Positions 24,182 through 32,522 of a stretch of DNA of 50,253 nucleotides are shown piece by piece. The position numbers and the translations under genes are program-made. The DNA lies in the NCBI GenBank assembly GCA_050008715.1, contig JBEKMC010000009.1:1-50253 (forward strand), read 5' to 3'. Source of the DNA: JAKACA01 sp050008715. GTDB taxonomy: Bacteria > Actinomycetota > Acidimicrobiia > Acidimicrobiales > Bog-793. The first letter of the stretch is position 1. Each line of letters opens with the position of its first letter. The notes under the pieces are model-generated. The model worked only from the letters and a program-made list of their open reading frames with translations, made no database searches and was not told where the DNA came from.

Positions 24182-25267
24182 CTACTCGTCGGCGTCGGCG
24201 GCGTCGGCGTCGTCGGCGGCGTCATTGCCGACCGCGGCGTCGTCGCTCTCCGAGTCGGTCTCGGAGGCCGCGACCGTGGCGACCGCCGCCGGGCGGATCA
24301 CGACGTAGCGCTTCGGGTCGTCACCTTCGGAGCTGGTCGCTGCTCCCGCCACGTCCCCGACGGCGTCGTGCACGGCCTTGCGGTCAACGGCGTTCATCGG
24401 TTCCAGTGCCTGGGCCTGCCCGCTCGCCACGACTTCGCCAGCGACGCGCCGAGCGAAATCCTGCAAGGCGGCGGCGCGCCGGGCCCGATACCCGGCCACG
24501 TCGACATGAATCCGCCCGGCATGATCGTCCGACCGGTGCTGCACAGCGGTTCGCGTGAGCTCCTGTAGGGCGTCAACCGTGACGCCACGAGGTCCGACGA
24601 GCAGCCCGAGCCCCTCGCCGGTGACTCGCACCTGGATCACGTCGTCATCGACACTGCTCTCCACGGTGGCGTGCGCACCGAAGCCGTCAACGACCCCTCG
24701 CACGAACGTCTCTGCCAGCTGTGCCTGGGCTTCGATGGTCATTTCTTCCTCCTTGGACGCGCCGGTCGAGCGGACCGGGCGTACTTCATCGGTAGTCGAG
24801 GGACGACGTCGCGAGCCGTTGCCGCCTCGCGAGCTGGATCGAGAGGGACCGGCCACGGCCTCGGGCTGGACGGTCTCGGATTGCGCACCGCCATCACGTG
24901 CGTCGGTCCGCGAGCGCTTTCGGGGTGCTTGCTTTCCTCCGGGGCGAGGACCGGGTCGTTCCCCCTGGCGCGCCTCACCAGAGGAGTTGGCTGACGACGG
25001 TCGGTTGTCACTTCGGCCGGCGTTGCGTCGGGAACGACCCTCGCTCGAGCCGCTCCCGGACGAACGTCGAGAAGGACGCTTCGCTCGCGCCTGCACCGGA
25101 CGGACGCGGGCACGGATCCGCGCACCGCTCCTCCGTAGCCCGAACATGGCGGACCGAGGCTCTTCGAGGATGACGACCTCAGCGTCGGCTTCTGCCACAC
25201 CGAGGCGGTCGAGCGCAGCTTCCAGCGCCTCCGCAATGGTCTTTCCAGTCGTCTCGACCCACTCCAC
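24182..25267 (-). CDS. jag: RNA-binding protein Jag/KhpB with a long disordered linker
   Basis: The 361-residue protein starts with the Jag_N domain (WVETTGKTIAEALEAALDRLGV to AMFGLRRSGARIRARV). A basic, Ser/Gly/Arg-rich linker spans about 60-175. A KH domain (VRVTGEGLGLLVGPRGVTVDALQ, with the GxxG loop as GPRG) and an R3H domain (LEPMNAVDRKAVHDAV) follow. The last ~40 residues are Ala/Asp-rich and acidic. KhpB proteins bind RNA and influence division and envelope synthesis in other bacteria. The GTG start at 25267 is two bases after the yidC stop, so they are coupled. The repetitive GC-rich linker is likely disordered. Confidence 0.94.
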   Translation of the reverse strand: MEWVETTGKTIAEALEAALDRLGVAEADAEVVILEEPRSAMFGLRRSGARIRARVRPVQARAKRPSRRSSGSGSSEGRSRRNAGRSDNRPSSANSSGEARQGERPGPRPGGKQAPRKRSRTDARDGGAQSETVQPEAVAGPSRSSSRGGNGSRRRPSTTDEVRPVRSTGASKEEEMTIEAQAQLAETFVRGVVDGFGAHATVESSVDDDVIQVRVTGEGLGLLVGPRGVTVDALQELTRTAVQHRSDDHAGRIHVDVAGYRARRAAALQDFARRVAGEVVASGQAQALEPMNAVDRKAVHDAVGDVAGAATSSEGDDPKRYVVIRPAAVATVAASETDSESDDAAVGNDAADDADAADADE

Positions 25268-25269
25268 CG

Positions 25270-26790
25270 TTAGCGCGGCCTCCCGCGGCGCCGGAACAGT
25301 CCACCCGCTGGTTGTTGCGTTGCGGAAGTCGGATCGGGCGTACCGTTGGTTGCCGGGGATACACCGGGCTTGGCGCCATTGCCGTTGGCGCTCCGAGCAG
25401 CGCCCGGTCGGCTCTGGCCGTTCTGGCCGGGTCGGACCGGCCGCGGTTGACCCGGCTTACCGGGGCGAGGCTGGCCCTGTGCGCCTTTGGTCTGACCGGA
25501 TTGCCCCTCCCGGTCGCCCGGTGGCCGTGGCCGGCGTTCGCCGGTCTGAGCTGGGCGGTCGCCCGGTGGCCGTGGCCGGCGTTCGCCGGTCTGAGCTGGG
25601 CGGTCGCCTGGTGGCCGTGGCCTCCTCTCGCCTGGCTGCGAGGGACGATCGCCTTGAGGGAGACGCTTCTGCCCACTCTGAGGCGGGCGGGCCGACTGGG
25701 CGGGACGCCTTGGCTGTCCCGGCCGCGAGCTCTGGCCGGGGGGCCGGCTGCCGGTGCCCTGGGGTTTCGGTCCGCTCGGTCGCTGTCCCGAACGCTGGCG
25801 TGCTCCTCCTTGCGGGGGCTTACGGATCGTACGAGTAGCTTCCGCTGAAGGCTCGAGCGTGGGGTCAACCTGTGGTGCGAGGGCCGCGAGGCGCGCCCTG
25901 AAACCTTTCGGCGCTGGAACCACCGGAGTCGGGTTCTTCGCTTTCATCTCCTTCAACTTCCGCATCGACTCGAGGATGTGCGGGTCTCGCTTGTACATCC
26001 ACTCCTGCTGGCCAATACGGAACGCGCTCGACACGATGAAATACAGCCCGACCCCGGCGGGGAACTCGATGTAGATGAAGACGAAGATCAGCGGCATGAA
26101 CTTCTGGATCTGTTGCATCTGCTGGTTGGCACCGGCCGACGGGTTGCGGTTCGTGATCTGCCAGATGGACACGTACTGCAGTGCCACGGCAATGAGGATC
26201 ACCACGACGTAGGGAATGACGTCGAGCCAATGAGACTGGTGGGACCGCACCGAGTCGGCCAGGTTGAGCCCGAAGGCGTTCATCTTGCCGTGGCTGTTCA
26301 ACAGGTCCCGATACAAGCGAGTCTTCTTGCTGATGAACTCTGGATCGGAGATGACCGTCGTCACCTTGTGTACGACTGTTGTCGTGGTCCGAGTCATCCC
26401 GCGAATGGTGTTGTAGAGCACGATGAACACCGGGAACTGCATGAACATCGGGAGGCAGCCGCCGGTCGGGCTGACGCCGTTCTCCCGGTACAACGCCATC
26501 ATCTCTTCCTGCTGTTTAGCCGTGACCTCGCGACGCTCCTCGGGCGTCATACCTGGCTTCTTCTTGTACTTGTTGCGCATCTTCAGCAGTTCCGGCTGCA
26601 GAAGCTGCATTTGCATCATCGAGCGCGTACCCTTGCGGGTGAGCGGGAAGACAACGACCATCGTCACGAGCGTGAGCAGGACGATGGCGATGCCGTAGTT
26701 GCCCGAGATGCTGTAGAAGGCCGCCAGCAACCATCCGAACAGCTTGGCGAACGGTGTGATGGCGGTCGTGATGAACGAGGCGAGGATCAT
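25270..26790 (-). CDS. yidC: Membrane protein insertase YidC with a Pro/Gly/Arg-rich cytoplasmic tail
   Basis: YidC inserts membrane proteins with or without SecYEG. The 506-residue protein has five hydrophobic segments within the first ~290 residues: GIAIVLLTLVTMVVVFPLT, CLPMFMQFPVFIVLYNTI, LDVIPYVVVILIAVALQYV and FMPLIFVFIYIEFPAGVGLYFIVSSA. The cytoplasmic loop KMRNKYKKKPGMTPEERREV and the groove Arg region are seen. The last ~190 residues are a Pro/Gly/Arg/Gln-rich tail that includes perfect 15-residue repeats and ends RRRGRPR; it could contact ribosomes, as basic YidC tails do elsewhere (inference). The ATG at 26790 is seven bases after the yidD stop. Confidence 0.96.
   Translation of the reverse strand: MILASFITTAITPFAKLFGWLLAAFYSISGNYGIAIVLLTLVTMVVVFPLTRKGTRSMMQMQLLQPELLKMRNKYKKKPGMTPEERREVTAKQQEEMMALYRENGVSPTGGCLPMFMQFPVFIVLYNTIRGMTRTTTTVVHKVTTVISDPEFISKKTRLYRDLLNSHGKMNAFGLNLADSVRSHQSHWLDVIPYVVVILIAVALQYVSIWQITNRNPSAGANQQMQQIQKFMPLIFVFIYIEFPAGVGLYFIVSSAFRIGQQEWMYKRDPHILESMRKLKEMKAKNPTPVVPAPKGFRARLAALAPQVDPTLEPSAEATRTIRKPPQGGARQRSGQRPSGPKPQGTGSRPPGQSSRPGQPRRPAQSARPPQSGQKRLPQGDRPSQPGERRPRPPGDRPAQTGERRPRPPGDRPAQTGERRPRPPGDREGQSGQTKGAQGQPRPGKPGQPRPVRPGQNGQSRPGAARSANGNGAKPGVSPATNGTPDPTSATQQPAGGLFRRRGRPR
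25511..25635. repeat. 45-bp tandem repeat in the yidC tail
   Basis: Two identical 45-bp units (25511-25555 and 25556-25600) and a degenerate partial third (to about 25635) encode the 15-residue unit GERRPRPPGDRPAQT in the YidC tail. Perfect identity indicates recent duplication. The copy number may vary between strains. Confidence 0.9.
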
Positions 26791-26797
26791 GAGGGGC

Positions 26798-27019
26798 TCA
26801 CTTCGAGGGGACGGGGTCGTAGCCGCGGCCGCCGAGCGGATGACATCGGGACAGGCGCCGCGCCGTCAGCCAAGCGCCGCGCATAGCGCCGTGCTCGGCC
26901 ACCGCTTCAGCCGCATATTCCGAACAAGAGGGCACGAACCGGCAGGGTGACAGACGCCCAACTCGCGCGGTCTGATAGAGGCGGACAAAGTAGAGCAGCA
27001 CGCGGGCAGAGCGACTCAC
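26798..27019 (-). CDS. yidD: Membrane protein insertion efficiency factor YidD
   Basis: The 73-residue protein has the complete YidD core: LLYFVRLYQTARVGRLSPCRFVPSCSEYAAEAVAEHG, then GAWLTARRLSRCHPLGGRGYDPVP. The three family Cys residues are present. The start is GTG at 27019, in a four-base GTGA overlap with the rnpA stop. yidD always lies between rnpA and yidC in this cluster, and it is thought to assist YidC-dependent insertion. Confidence 0.96.
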   Translation of the reverse strand: MSRSARVLLYFVRLYQTARVGRLSPCRFVPSCSEYAAEAVAEHGAMRGAWLTARRLSRCHPLGGRGYDPVPSK

Positions 27020-27453
27020 CGCTCGCCAAGTCCGCTCGCTCGTAGCATCGCTTCGGTCACCCGATTCCTCAGTTCTTGGAACGAGACGTTCCGCACGCCA
27101 GGCTCGACACCGATGAGGTACGCACCCGGCGGTACCTGCGGGACAACTTCGCGAGCAACTTCGCGAAGGCGGCGCCGATACCGGTTACGCTCCGTCGCCT
27201 TTCCCACCCGCCGGGGCACGGAATAGGCGACTCGGCGGGACTCATCAGCAGGCGACGAAGGTGCGTAGTGTACCCCGATGGGACCGGAACGGGAGCGGCG
27301 GCGGGAGCGGCGAAGCGCCGCGAAGTTCGCTCGCCCTCGGACCCGCTCGAGGCGGACACGGAGCTCGTCTGATCCTGTCTCCGGAGCCGGCTCGTCCGTC
27401 AAAGCGAGCGGCCAAGAGGAGGCGTCGTCAGGCTGAGAGCTTCGCGCGACCAC
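27016..27453 (-). CDS. rnpA: Ribonuclease P protein component
   Basis: RnpA binds the RNase P RNA and helps process the 5' ends of tRNAs. The domain starts around residue 30 (VRLERVRGRANFAALRR) and contains RRVAYSVPRRVGKATERNRYRRRLREVARE, with the RNR-type motif, then PPGAYLIGVEPG. The longest frame starts at GTG 27453 and would overlap the end of rpmH by 26 bp, adding an unusual ~30-residue acidic leader. A TTG at 27402 is an alternative (128 residues). Neither start has a clear Shine-Dalgarno. The order rpmH-rnpA-yidD-yidC is universal. Confidence 0.93.
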   Translation of the reverse strand: MVARSSQPDDASSWPLALTDEPAPETGSDELRVRLERVRGRANFAALRRSRRRSRSGPIGVHYAPSSPADESRRVAYSVPRRVGKATERNRYRRRLREVAREVVPQVPPGAYLIGVEPGVRNVSFQELRNRVTEAMLRASGLGER

Positions 27454-27562
27454 GACGGCGCCGGGCTTTCAAGATGGCCTGGCCGGCTCGGGTCGACATG
27501 CGGTGCCGAAAGCCATGCTTCCGGGCACGCTTGCGGTTGTTCGGCTGGAATGTGCGCTTCAT
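27428..27562 (-). CDS. rpmH: 50S ribosomal protein bL34
   Basis: The 44-residue protein is the classical bL34: MKRTFQPNNRKRARKHGFRH, then RMSTRAGQAILKARRRRGRAKLSA. Length and sequence fit exactly. The ATG at 27562 is preceded by GAGAGCAAG-type purine-rich sequence (AGAAGAGAG). It is the first gene of the leftward origin operon and is divergent from dnaA across a 390-bp gap. Confidence 0.98.
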   Translation of the reverse strand: MKRTFQPNNRKRARKHGFRHRMSTRAGQAILKARRRRGRAKLSA

Positions 27563-27952
27563 CTTGCTCTCTTCTTCGGTTCTGGGCGCGGTGCGCGGAT
27601 CACAGAGACGCTCACACCGGAGCCGAGGGGCCGATCGATGCGCGCGCCGCAACACTTCACCCGGTTCTCGGCTACGTGGACGCGCCAGACCAGGCGTCGT
27701 GAAGGACGACCGTACTGTACCGGCGGCGCGGCAAGAAATTCAAACGGGCGGGGGCTGCCGACCTCTCGGGGCCGGTCATCTTGAGCAGGCAATTTCCGCT
27801 CGACCCGCAGTCGGTGCGGTCGCTATATTGCGAGAAGACCGCTCTGACCAGGAGAAAGAGCAGACCGTGGGCTCTGCTAAGGTCCTTCGGCACAGACGTG
27901 TACGGCGCAGTACTATGCCGAATTCGCGTGGCTTCGCCCGCCGTCCACACCT
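27563..27952. promoter_or_regulatory. rpmH-dnaA divergent intergenic region with promoter candidates and DnaA-box-like sites
   Basis: This 390-bp gap has no convincing ORF. On the minus strand TTGAAT (27743-27738) and TACAGT (27719-27714), 18 bp apart, could drive rpmH. On the plus strand a TATATT (27824-27829), with a weak TCGACC 18 bp upstream, could drive dnaA. Next to the dnaA start are two inverted DnaA-box-like sequences: CCGTCCACA (27941-27949) and TGTGGATTC (27952-27960), each matching seven of nine positions. They could serve autoregulation. Confidence 0.45.
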
Positions 27953-29458
27953 GTGGATTCCGGTGTGGAGAACATCTCGACCGGAGTGCCCGAGCTGGTG
28001 ACTGAAGCCCAACAACTGTGGAACGACTGCTGTGGCGCCCTGCGATCGCAGGTCTCCGAGGCTGCCTGGAAAGCGTGGTTCTCGGGTATCCGGCCGCTGG
28101 CCGTGGCGAATGGGACGCTCGTGCTCGCGGTACCCAACGCCGTTGTGCGCGAACGACTCGAGGGACGGTTCGCAGCCCTCCTTCAGGACGCGCTCCATGA
28201 CACCTCTGGCAAGGACTACCCAGTCCGGTTCGACGTCGAAGTGGCCGAAGCTCCCGTCGGCGAAGAGAACATGCAGCAGTCGGTCCACCTCGGACCCGGC
28301 GATGTGCTCCGGCGAGGGGACCGCGAGATCAACGGCCGAGACGCTTATGGGCCTCAGAACCGTTCTCCGGACCGATCGACGTCCTCCGCCACACGTGAGA
28401 TGTCCCAGTACTCGTCGGGCACCGACGCCCCGTTCAATGCCCGATACACGTTCGATGCCTTCGTCATCGGGCCGTCGAACCGATTCGCCCACGCGGCGGC
28501 CCTCTCGGTAGCCGAGGCGCCGGCCCGCTCGTACAACCCGCTGTTCGTCTACGGCAGTGCCGGGCTCGGCAAGACTCACTTGCTACAGGCCATCGGCAAT
28601 TACGTGCGGGAGAACTTCCCTCGCCTGCGCGTGCGCTATGTCTCGACAGAGACCTTCATGAACGAGTTCGTCGAGACGCTGCGGGCGAAGGACGATATGG
28701 GAGCGTTTCGCCGGCGCTACCGCGAGTGCGACGTGCTGCTGATCGACGACGTCCAATTCATGGACCGCAAAGAGTCACTGCAAGAGGAGTTGTTCCATAC
28801 GTTCAACTCGCTCTACGGGGCGTCGAAGCAGATCGTGCTCACCTCCGACCGGCCACCAAAGGCCATTGCCACACTCGAGGACCGGCTGCGAAGTCGCCTT
28901 CTCTCCGGCCTCACGACCGACATCCAGCCTCCCGAGCTCGAGACCCGGATCGCCATTCTCCGCACGAAGGCCGAACACGAAGGCGCAGTCGTGAGCGACG
29001 AGGTGCTCGACTTCATCGCCTCGAACGTCCGCGACAACATCCGAGAGCTCGAGGGCGCCCTCATCCGGGTGACGGCGTTCGCCAGCTTGAACCGCCAGCC
29101 ACTCACACGGGAGACAGCCGAGATCGTGTTGGCCGACATGGTGGCTGCGAGCCAGCCGCGACAGATCACCGCACGCCAAATCCTCGAGATGAGCTCCACC
29201 CACTTCGGATTCTCGGTGGAGGACCTGTGCGGGCCGAGTCGGCGGCGGCCGCTCGTCATGGCCCGCCAGATCGCCATGTACTTGTTCAGGGATCTGACGG
29301 ACTTCAGTTACCCGGCGATCGGGCGGGAGTTCGGCGGGCGGGATCACACGACCGTGATCCATGCCTACGACAAAATCTCCGGTCTCATGAAAGAACGGCG
29401 CAACGTCTACGACACGGTCACCGAGCTCATCGTTCGCCTGAAGAGCAGTAACGGGTGA
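27953..29458 (+). CDS. dnaA: Chromosomal replication initiator DnaA
   Basis: DnaA binds boxes at oriC, opens the duplex and loads the helicase. Domain I (AQQLWNDCCGALRSQVSEAAWKAWFSGI) is at the N-terminus, followed by a linker domain II to about residue 155. The AAA+ domain has Walker A GSAGLGKTHLLQAIG near residue 200, Walker B LLIDDVQFM, and the arginine-finger and sensor segments TLEDRLRSRLLSGL. Domain IV carries the DnaA signature RRPLVMARQIAMYLFRDLT and GREFGGRDHTTVIHA. The total of 501 residues is normal. The start is GTG at 27953, with another GTG three codons on. No Shine-Dalgarno is visible, and the start lies inside a DnaA-box-like sequence. Confidence 0.97.
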   Translation: MDSGVENISTGVPELVTEAQQLWNDCCGALRSQVSEAAWKAWFSGIRPLAVANGTLVLAVPNAVVRERLEGRFAALLQDALHDTSGKDYPVRFDVEVAEAPVGEENMQQSVHLGPGDVLRRGDREINGRDAYGPQNRSPDRSTSSATREMSQYSSGTDAPFNARYTFDAFVIGPSNRFAHAAALSVAEAPARSYNPLFVYGSAGLGKTHLLQAIGNYVRENFPRLRVRYVSTETFMNEFVETLRAKDDMGAFRRRYRECDVLLIDDVQFMDRKESLQEELFHTFNSLYGASKQIVLTSDRPPKAIATLEDRLRSRLLSGLTTDIQPPELETRIAILRTKAEHEGAVVSDEVLDFIASNVRDNIRELEGALIRVTAFASLNRQPLTRETAEIVLADMVAASQPRQITARQILEMSSTHFGFSVEDLCGPSRRRPLVMARQIAMYLFRDLTDFSYPAIGREFGGRDHTTVIHAYDKISGLMKERRNVYDTVTELIVRLKSSNG

Positions 29459-29800
29459 CGAGCCGCGACGGCGCGACGGCGCCGGGGACCTCCCCGCGGA
29501 CAGGCCCGGAGTGGACGCGCCCAGAATGGGCGAGCCCACAATCGACGAACCCGGAGTGGACGAAGCTGTGGACGGCGACGGGAATCACGGCTGCTTCGGT
29601 GTGGACAGGACCGACGGTATGGGGGACATCTTCCTTCTCGTCCCCAGCCGCCAGGACGCGACACCGATCGCTGTGGACCATCGTGGAAATCGCGCGCGGG
29701 GTCGAGGATGATGTGAGCAGGGACTCTTGAGGTTTCTCCACAGTCCACAGCCCTTACTACTGTCTCGAAATTTTGAACAACTCAGAAGGAGTCACCAACG
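29459..29800. other. Probable chromosomal replication origin (oriC) between dnaA and dnaN
   Basis: This 342-bp gap holds a cluster of sequences near the DnaA box TTGTCCACA (reverse TGTGGACAA): TGTGGACGG (29567-29575, 7/9), TGTGGACAG (29600-29608, 8/9), TGTGGACCA (29672-29680, 8/9), TTCTCCACA (29734-29742, 8/9) and CAGTCCACA (29741-29749, 7/9). Further GAGTGGACG copies lie at about 29508-29562. The only AT-richer stretch, about 29751-29786, is next to dnaN and could be the unwinding site. Strand orientation of genes switches near here. No single perfect box is present. oriC in this gap is the rule in Streptomyces and Mycobacterium. Confidence 0.75.
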
Positions 29801-30925
29801 GTGAGGTTCCGAGCGGACCGTGACAGCCTCCTCGAGGCCGTTGTCACAGCAAGCAGGGCAACGGCAGCGAGATCCGGCATGGCCGGAGGGATCGCAGGAC
29901 TGCAACTGACACTCCGGGGCGATCAGCTCGAGGTGGTCGGATCCGATCCCGATTTGGTGATCGAAGCTCGTTGCCAGGTGTCGGGCGATTCCGATGGCAG
30001 CGTCCTCGTGCCGAGCCGGCTGGTGTCGGACATCGTTCGATCCTTCGACTCCGGTGTCGTGAACGTTGCCGGCGGCGAAGAAGAAGTGCGGTTCACGTCC
30101 GGCCACGCCGAGTTCACGGTGCGCGTCGCCGTGGGGGCGGAGATCACACGGCTCGGATCGCCGGAGTCAGAAGGCATCAAGTTGCCCGCCTCCGACTTCG
30201 GCGAGGGACTCCGCCAAGTCGTGCGAGCTGCCCTCGCCGACGATTCGCGAGCACCGCAGCTCACCGGAGTGTTGATGGAGGCGACCGAGAAGGGCCTCCG
30301 CTTGACGGCCACCGACTCGTATCGCCTGGCGTTCCGCGACTTCGCAGGCTTGAGCGTGCTCGAGTCGGGCTCGCACGTCCTCGTGCCAGCCAAAGCCCTC
30401 GGCGAGGTCCAGCGTCTCGTCAGCGGGTTGAAGGACGGCGACGAGTCGGAGCTCGTCTTCCGCCACAGCGATCTCGATGCCGTCTTCGACCTCGGCCCGG
30501 TCCGGATCACGACGCGACTCCTGCGTGGTTCGTTCCCGGACGTGCAACGGCTCGTGCCCACGAGCTACGAGTACGAGTTGAGCGTTCGGCGGGAGGAGTT
30601 CGCTTCGGCACTGCGTCGGGTGCGGCTGCTCGTGCGTGACAGCAAGGACATCACGACACCCGTTCGGTTGTCCTTCCGTGAGGGCGGTGTGGAGCTCGCC
30701 GTGCTCACTCCGGAGAGCGGCCGGGCTGTCGAAGGCATCAAGGGTGAGTTCACCGGTGCGGACGTCATGGTGGCCTTCAATCCGACCTACCTGCTCGAAG
30801 GTGTGGAAGCAGTTCGCTCGGAGACGCTTCTGCTGAAGATCACCGACCCAGGTAAGCCGGCGCTCGTATGTGGTGAAGGCGAGGACGAGTTCCGCTATCT
30901 GCTCATGCCGGTGAAGGTGTCCTGA
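29801..30925 (+). CDS. dnaN: DNA polymerase III sliding clamp (beta subunit)
   Basis: The clamp tethers polymerase to DNA. The 374-residue protein shows three clamp repeats. It starts MRFRADRDSLLEAVVTASRAT and includes VLVPSRLVSDIVRSF, TGVLMEATEKGLRLTATDSYRLA, VLVPAKALGEVQRLV, GSFPDVQRLVPTSYEYEL and VAFNPTYLLEGVEAV, with the C-terminal partner-binding end YLLMPVKVS. The start is GTG at 29801, with AGAAGGAG about ten bases upstream. Its TGA overlaps the proposed CTG start of recF, forming a coupled dnaN-recF-dciA unit. Confidence 0.97.
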   Translation: MRFRADRDSLLEAVVTASRATAARSGMAGGIAGLQLTLRGDQLEVVGSDPDLVIEARCQVSGDSDGSVLVPSRLVSDIVRSFDSGVVNVAGGEEEVRFTSGHAEFTVRVAVGAEITRLGSPESEGIKLPASDFGEGLRQVVRAALADDSRAPQLTGVLMEATEKGLRLTATDSYRLAFRDFAGLSVLESGSHVLVPAKALGEVQRLVSGLKDGDESELVFRHSDLDAVFDLGPVRITTRLLRGSFPDVQRLVPTSYEYELSVRREEFASALRRVRLLVRDSKDITTPVRLSFREGGVELAVLTPESGRAVEGIKGEFTGADVMVAFNPTYLLEGVEAVRSETLLLKITDPGKPALVCGEGEDEFRYLLMPVKVS

Positions 30926-32031
30926 CGACGGTTGAGAACCTGCCGGAGCCGGCCTCCACGATCGTCGGCTCACTCGAGGTCGAGAACTTCCGCAACCTCG
31001 AGTCCCTCCGGTTGTCACCGGCTCCAGAGGGTCTGACCGTCATCCAAGGAGACAACGGAGCAGGCAAGACTAGCTTGCTAGAAGCACTCGTGTACTGCTC
31101 GCTCTTGCGCTCGTTTCGCGGCGTTCCGAAAGAGGCGGTGATCCGTACCGGCGCCACACAGGCTTCCGTGCGCTGCGAGTTGCATCACGGCACGCGCCGT
31201 GTGGAGATCGAGGTCGACATCCTCACCGGCCGACGCGATCGGGCGGAGCGCAACCGACAGCGCGTCGACGGCGCCCGGGACCTCCTCGAGGTCCTCAGGA
31301 CCACGTTGTTCACACCGGACGACCTCGAGCTGGCAAAGGGATCGCCGTTGCTGCGTCGAGACCTGCTCGACGACGTCGTCGCCGCCACCAGGCCTCGCCT
31401 CGGAGCCGAGCGAGCCAACCTCGACCGCATCCTGCGGCAACGGAACGCCCTGTTGCGTCAGCTGGGGGGGCGGTTGAACGACTCCGCCGCGGCCACGCTC
31501 GCCGTCTGGGACGAACGTCTGGCCGAGACCGGCGAGCGTGTCGTCGCCGCCCGCGCAGAGCTGACGAGCAACCTCGAGCCGCTCGCCCGGGAGGCATTTG
31601 CATCCCTCGCCCCGGGCGCCGGCACCCTCGAGCTCTCCTATGTCCCATCGTTCGAGGGTCCCCTGGCGTCCGCAATTGCGGCGGCCCGGGACGACGACCT
31701 TCGCCGCCAGGTGACAACGGTCGGTCCGCAGCGTGACGACCTGGACATCCTTGCCGGCGGTCTCGACGCCCGTACCCGCCTCTCGCAGGGCCGCCAGCGC
31801 TGTGTGGCCCTGGCGCTTCGCCTGGCGACCCATCGCCACGTGACCGATGTCACCGGTGTGACGCCAGTTCTCCTGCTGGACGACGCCTTCTCGGAGCTGG
31901 ACGAGCACACTGCACGTGCGCTCGTGAACGAGCTGCCCATGGCCCAGGCGCTGTTGACCACGGCCGGCACCCTGCCGCCCGGCGCGGCCCCTGATCTCGT
32001 CGTCCGGCTCGAGAACGGCGTGCTCTCGTGA
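30922..32031 (+). CDS. recF: DNA replication and repair protein RecF, apparent CTG start
   Basis: RecF acts with RecO and RecR to load RecA at gaps. Family sequences are GSLEVENFRNLESLRLSP, the Walker A GDNGAGKTSLLEALVYCS, LLRSFRG, the signature-like RLSQGRQRCVALALRL and the Walker B PVLLLDDAFSELDEHTA. The N-terminal strand lies upstream of the first ATG/GTG/TTG-type codon in this frame (TTG 31012), which would cut it off. A stop at 30874-30876 bounds the frame, and between them no ATG, GTG or TTG exists. A CTG at 30922 overlaps the dnaN TGA as CTGA, the same geometry as the other overlaps here, with GAAGGT just upstream. That gives about 369 residues. Confidence 0.9.
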   Translation: MTTVENLPEPASTIVGSLEVENFRNLESLRLSPAPEGLTVIQGDNGAGKTSLLEALVYCSLLRSFRGVPKEAVIRTGATQASVRCELHHGTRRVEIEVDILTGRRDRAERNRQRVDGARDLLEVLRTTLFTPDDLELAKGSPLLRRDLLDDVVAATRPRLGAERANLDRILRQRNALLRQLGGRLNDSAAATLAVWDERLAETGERVVAARAELTSNLEPLAREAFASLAPGAGTLELSYVPSFEGPLASAIAAARDDDLRRQVTTVGPQRDDLDILAGGLDARTRLSQGRQRCVALALRLATHRHVTDVTGVTPVLLLDDAFSELDEHTARALVNELPMAQALLTTAGTLPPGAAPDLVVRLENGVLS

Positions 32032-32375
32032 ACGACGACGAGCTCCTCACCGGCCCCGTGGGTCTCCCGATCGGCGAGGCGACCCGGCGGCTGCTACGCG
32101 CCCGAGGCCTCGAGGCGACCGTGACGCTCGGTGACGTCCTGGATGCCTGGGACGACGTCGTCGGGGCAGCGGTGGCGGCACACGCCCAGCCGCGGGCGCT
32201 GCATGCGTCCGTGCTCACTGTCGAGGTGGACGAGCCGGCGTGGGCGACCCAGATCCAGTTCCTTTCGGGTGGCATCTTGAGCAGCTTGTCGGACCGCCTT
32301 GGCGACCGGGCCCCGACGAGCTTGAGCCTGCGCGTGGCGCGGGCTGGCCGGGGACGTCCGAGGCGGCGCGACTGA
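32028..32375 (+). CDS. dciA: DUF721 / DciA-family helicase operator protein
   Basis: DciA proteins promote loading or activation of DnaB in bacteria that lack DnaC or DnaI. The 115-residue protein has the DUF721 core: TRRLLRARGLEATVTLGDVLDAWDDVVG, HAQPRALHASVLTVEVDEPAWATQIQFL and SLSLRVARAGRGRPRRRD. The start is GTG at 32028, overlapping the recF stop by four bases. Position after recF equals Rv0004 in Mycobacterium. Together with dnaA and dnaN it places helicase control beside oriC, while its partner DnaB is the intein-bearing gene at the left edge. Confidence 0.9.
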   Translation: MNDDELLTGPVGLPIGEATRRLLRARGLEATVTLGDVLDAWDDVVGAAVAAHAQPRALHASVLTVEVDEPAWATQIQFLSGGILSSLSDRLGDRAPTSLSLRVARAGRGRPRRRD

Positions 32376-32432
32376 GCGAGAAAGGCCAAAGAAACCCTCC
32401 CTCATCTGCCACGATCCACCCAGCGCAACGGG

Positions 32433-32438
32433 TATAAT
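32433..32438 (+). promoter_or_regulatory. Consensus -10 box (TATAAT) upstream of gyrB
   Basis: A perfect TATAAT lies 85 bp before the gyrB GTG in the 147-bp dciA-gyrB gap. The -35 region 17-18 bp upstream is poor. A short hairpin (CCCGC and GCGGG arms around 32459-32478) lies in the predicted leader. gyrB promoters often respond to supercoiling, but nothing here proves that. Confidence 0.5.
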
Positions 32439-32522
32439 CAAGAGCATCGCCGAGCCTCCCGCTTCCCCCGTCGCGGGTAGTCGTCGGCCCTTGCCACTCA
32501 TCCCTTTTGGAAGGTCGCGCCC

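Noticed and set aside
25511..25635. CRISPR-like repeat array
   Set aside because: The repeats are directly contiguous, have no spacers and are in frame within the yidC coding sequence.
29455..29730. 91-codon frame in the dnaA-dnaN gap
   Set aside because: It overlaps the DnaA-box cluster, has a repetitive Trp/Thr/Pro composition derived from GTGGAC repeats, and resembles no protein.
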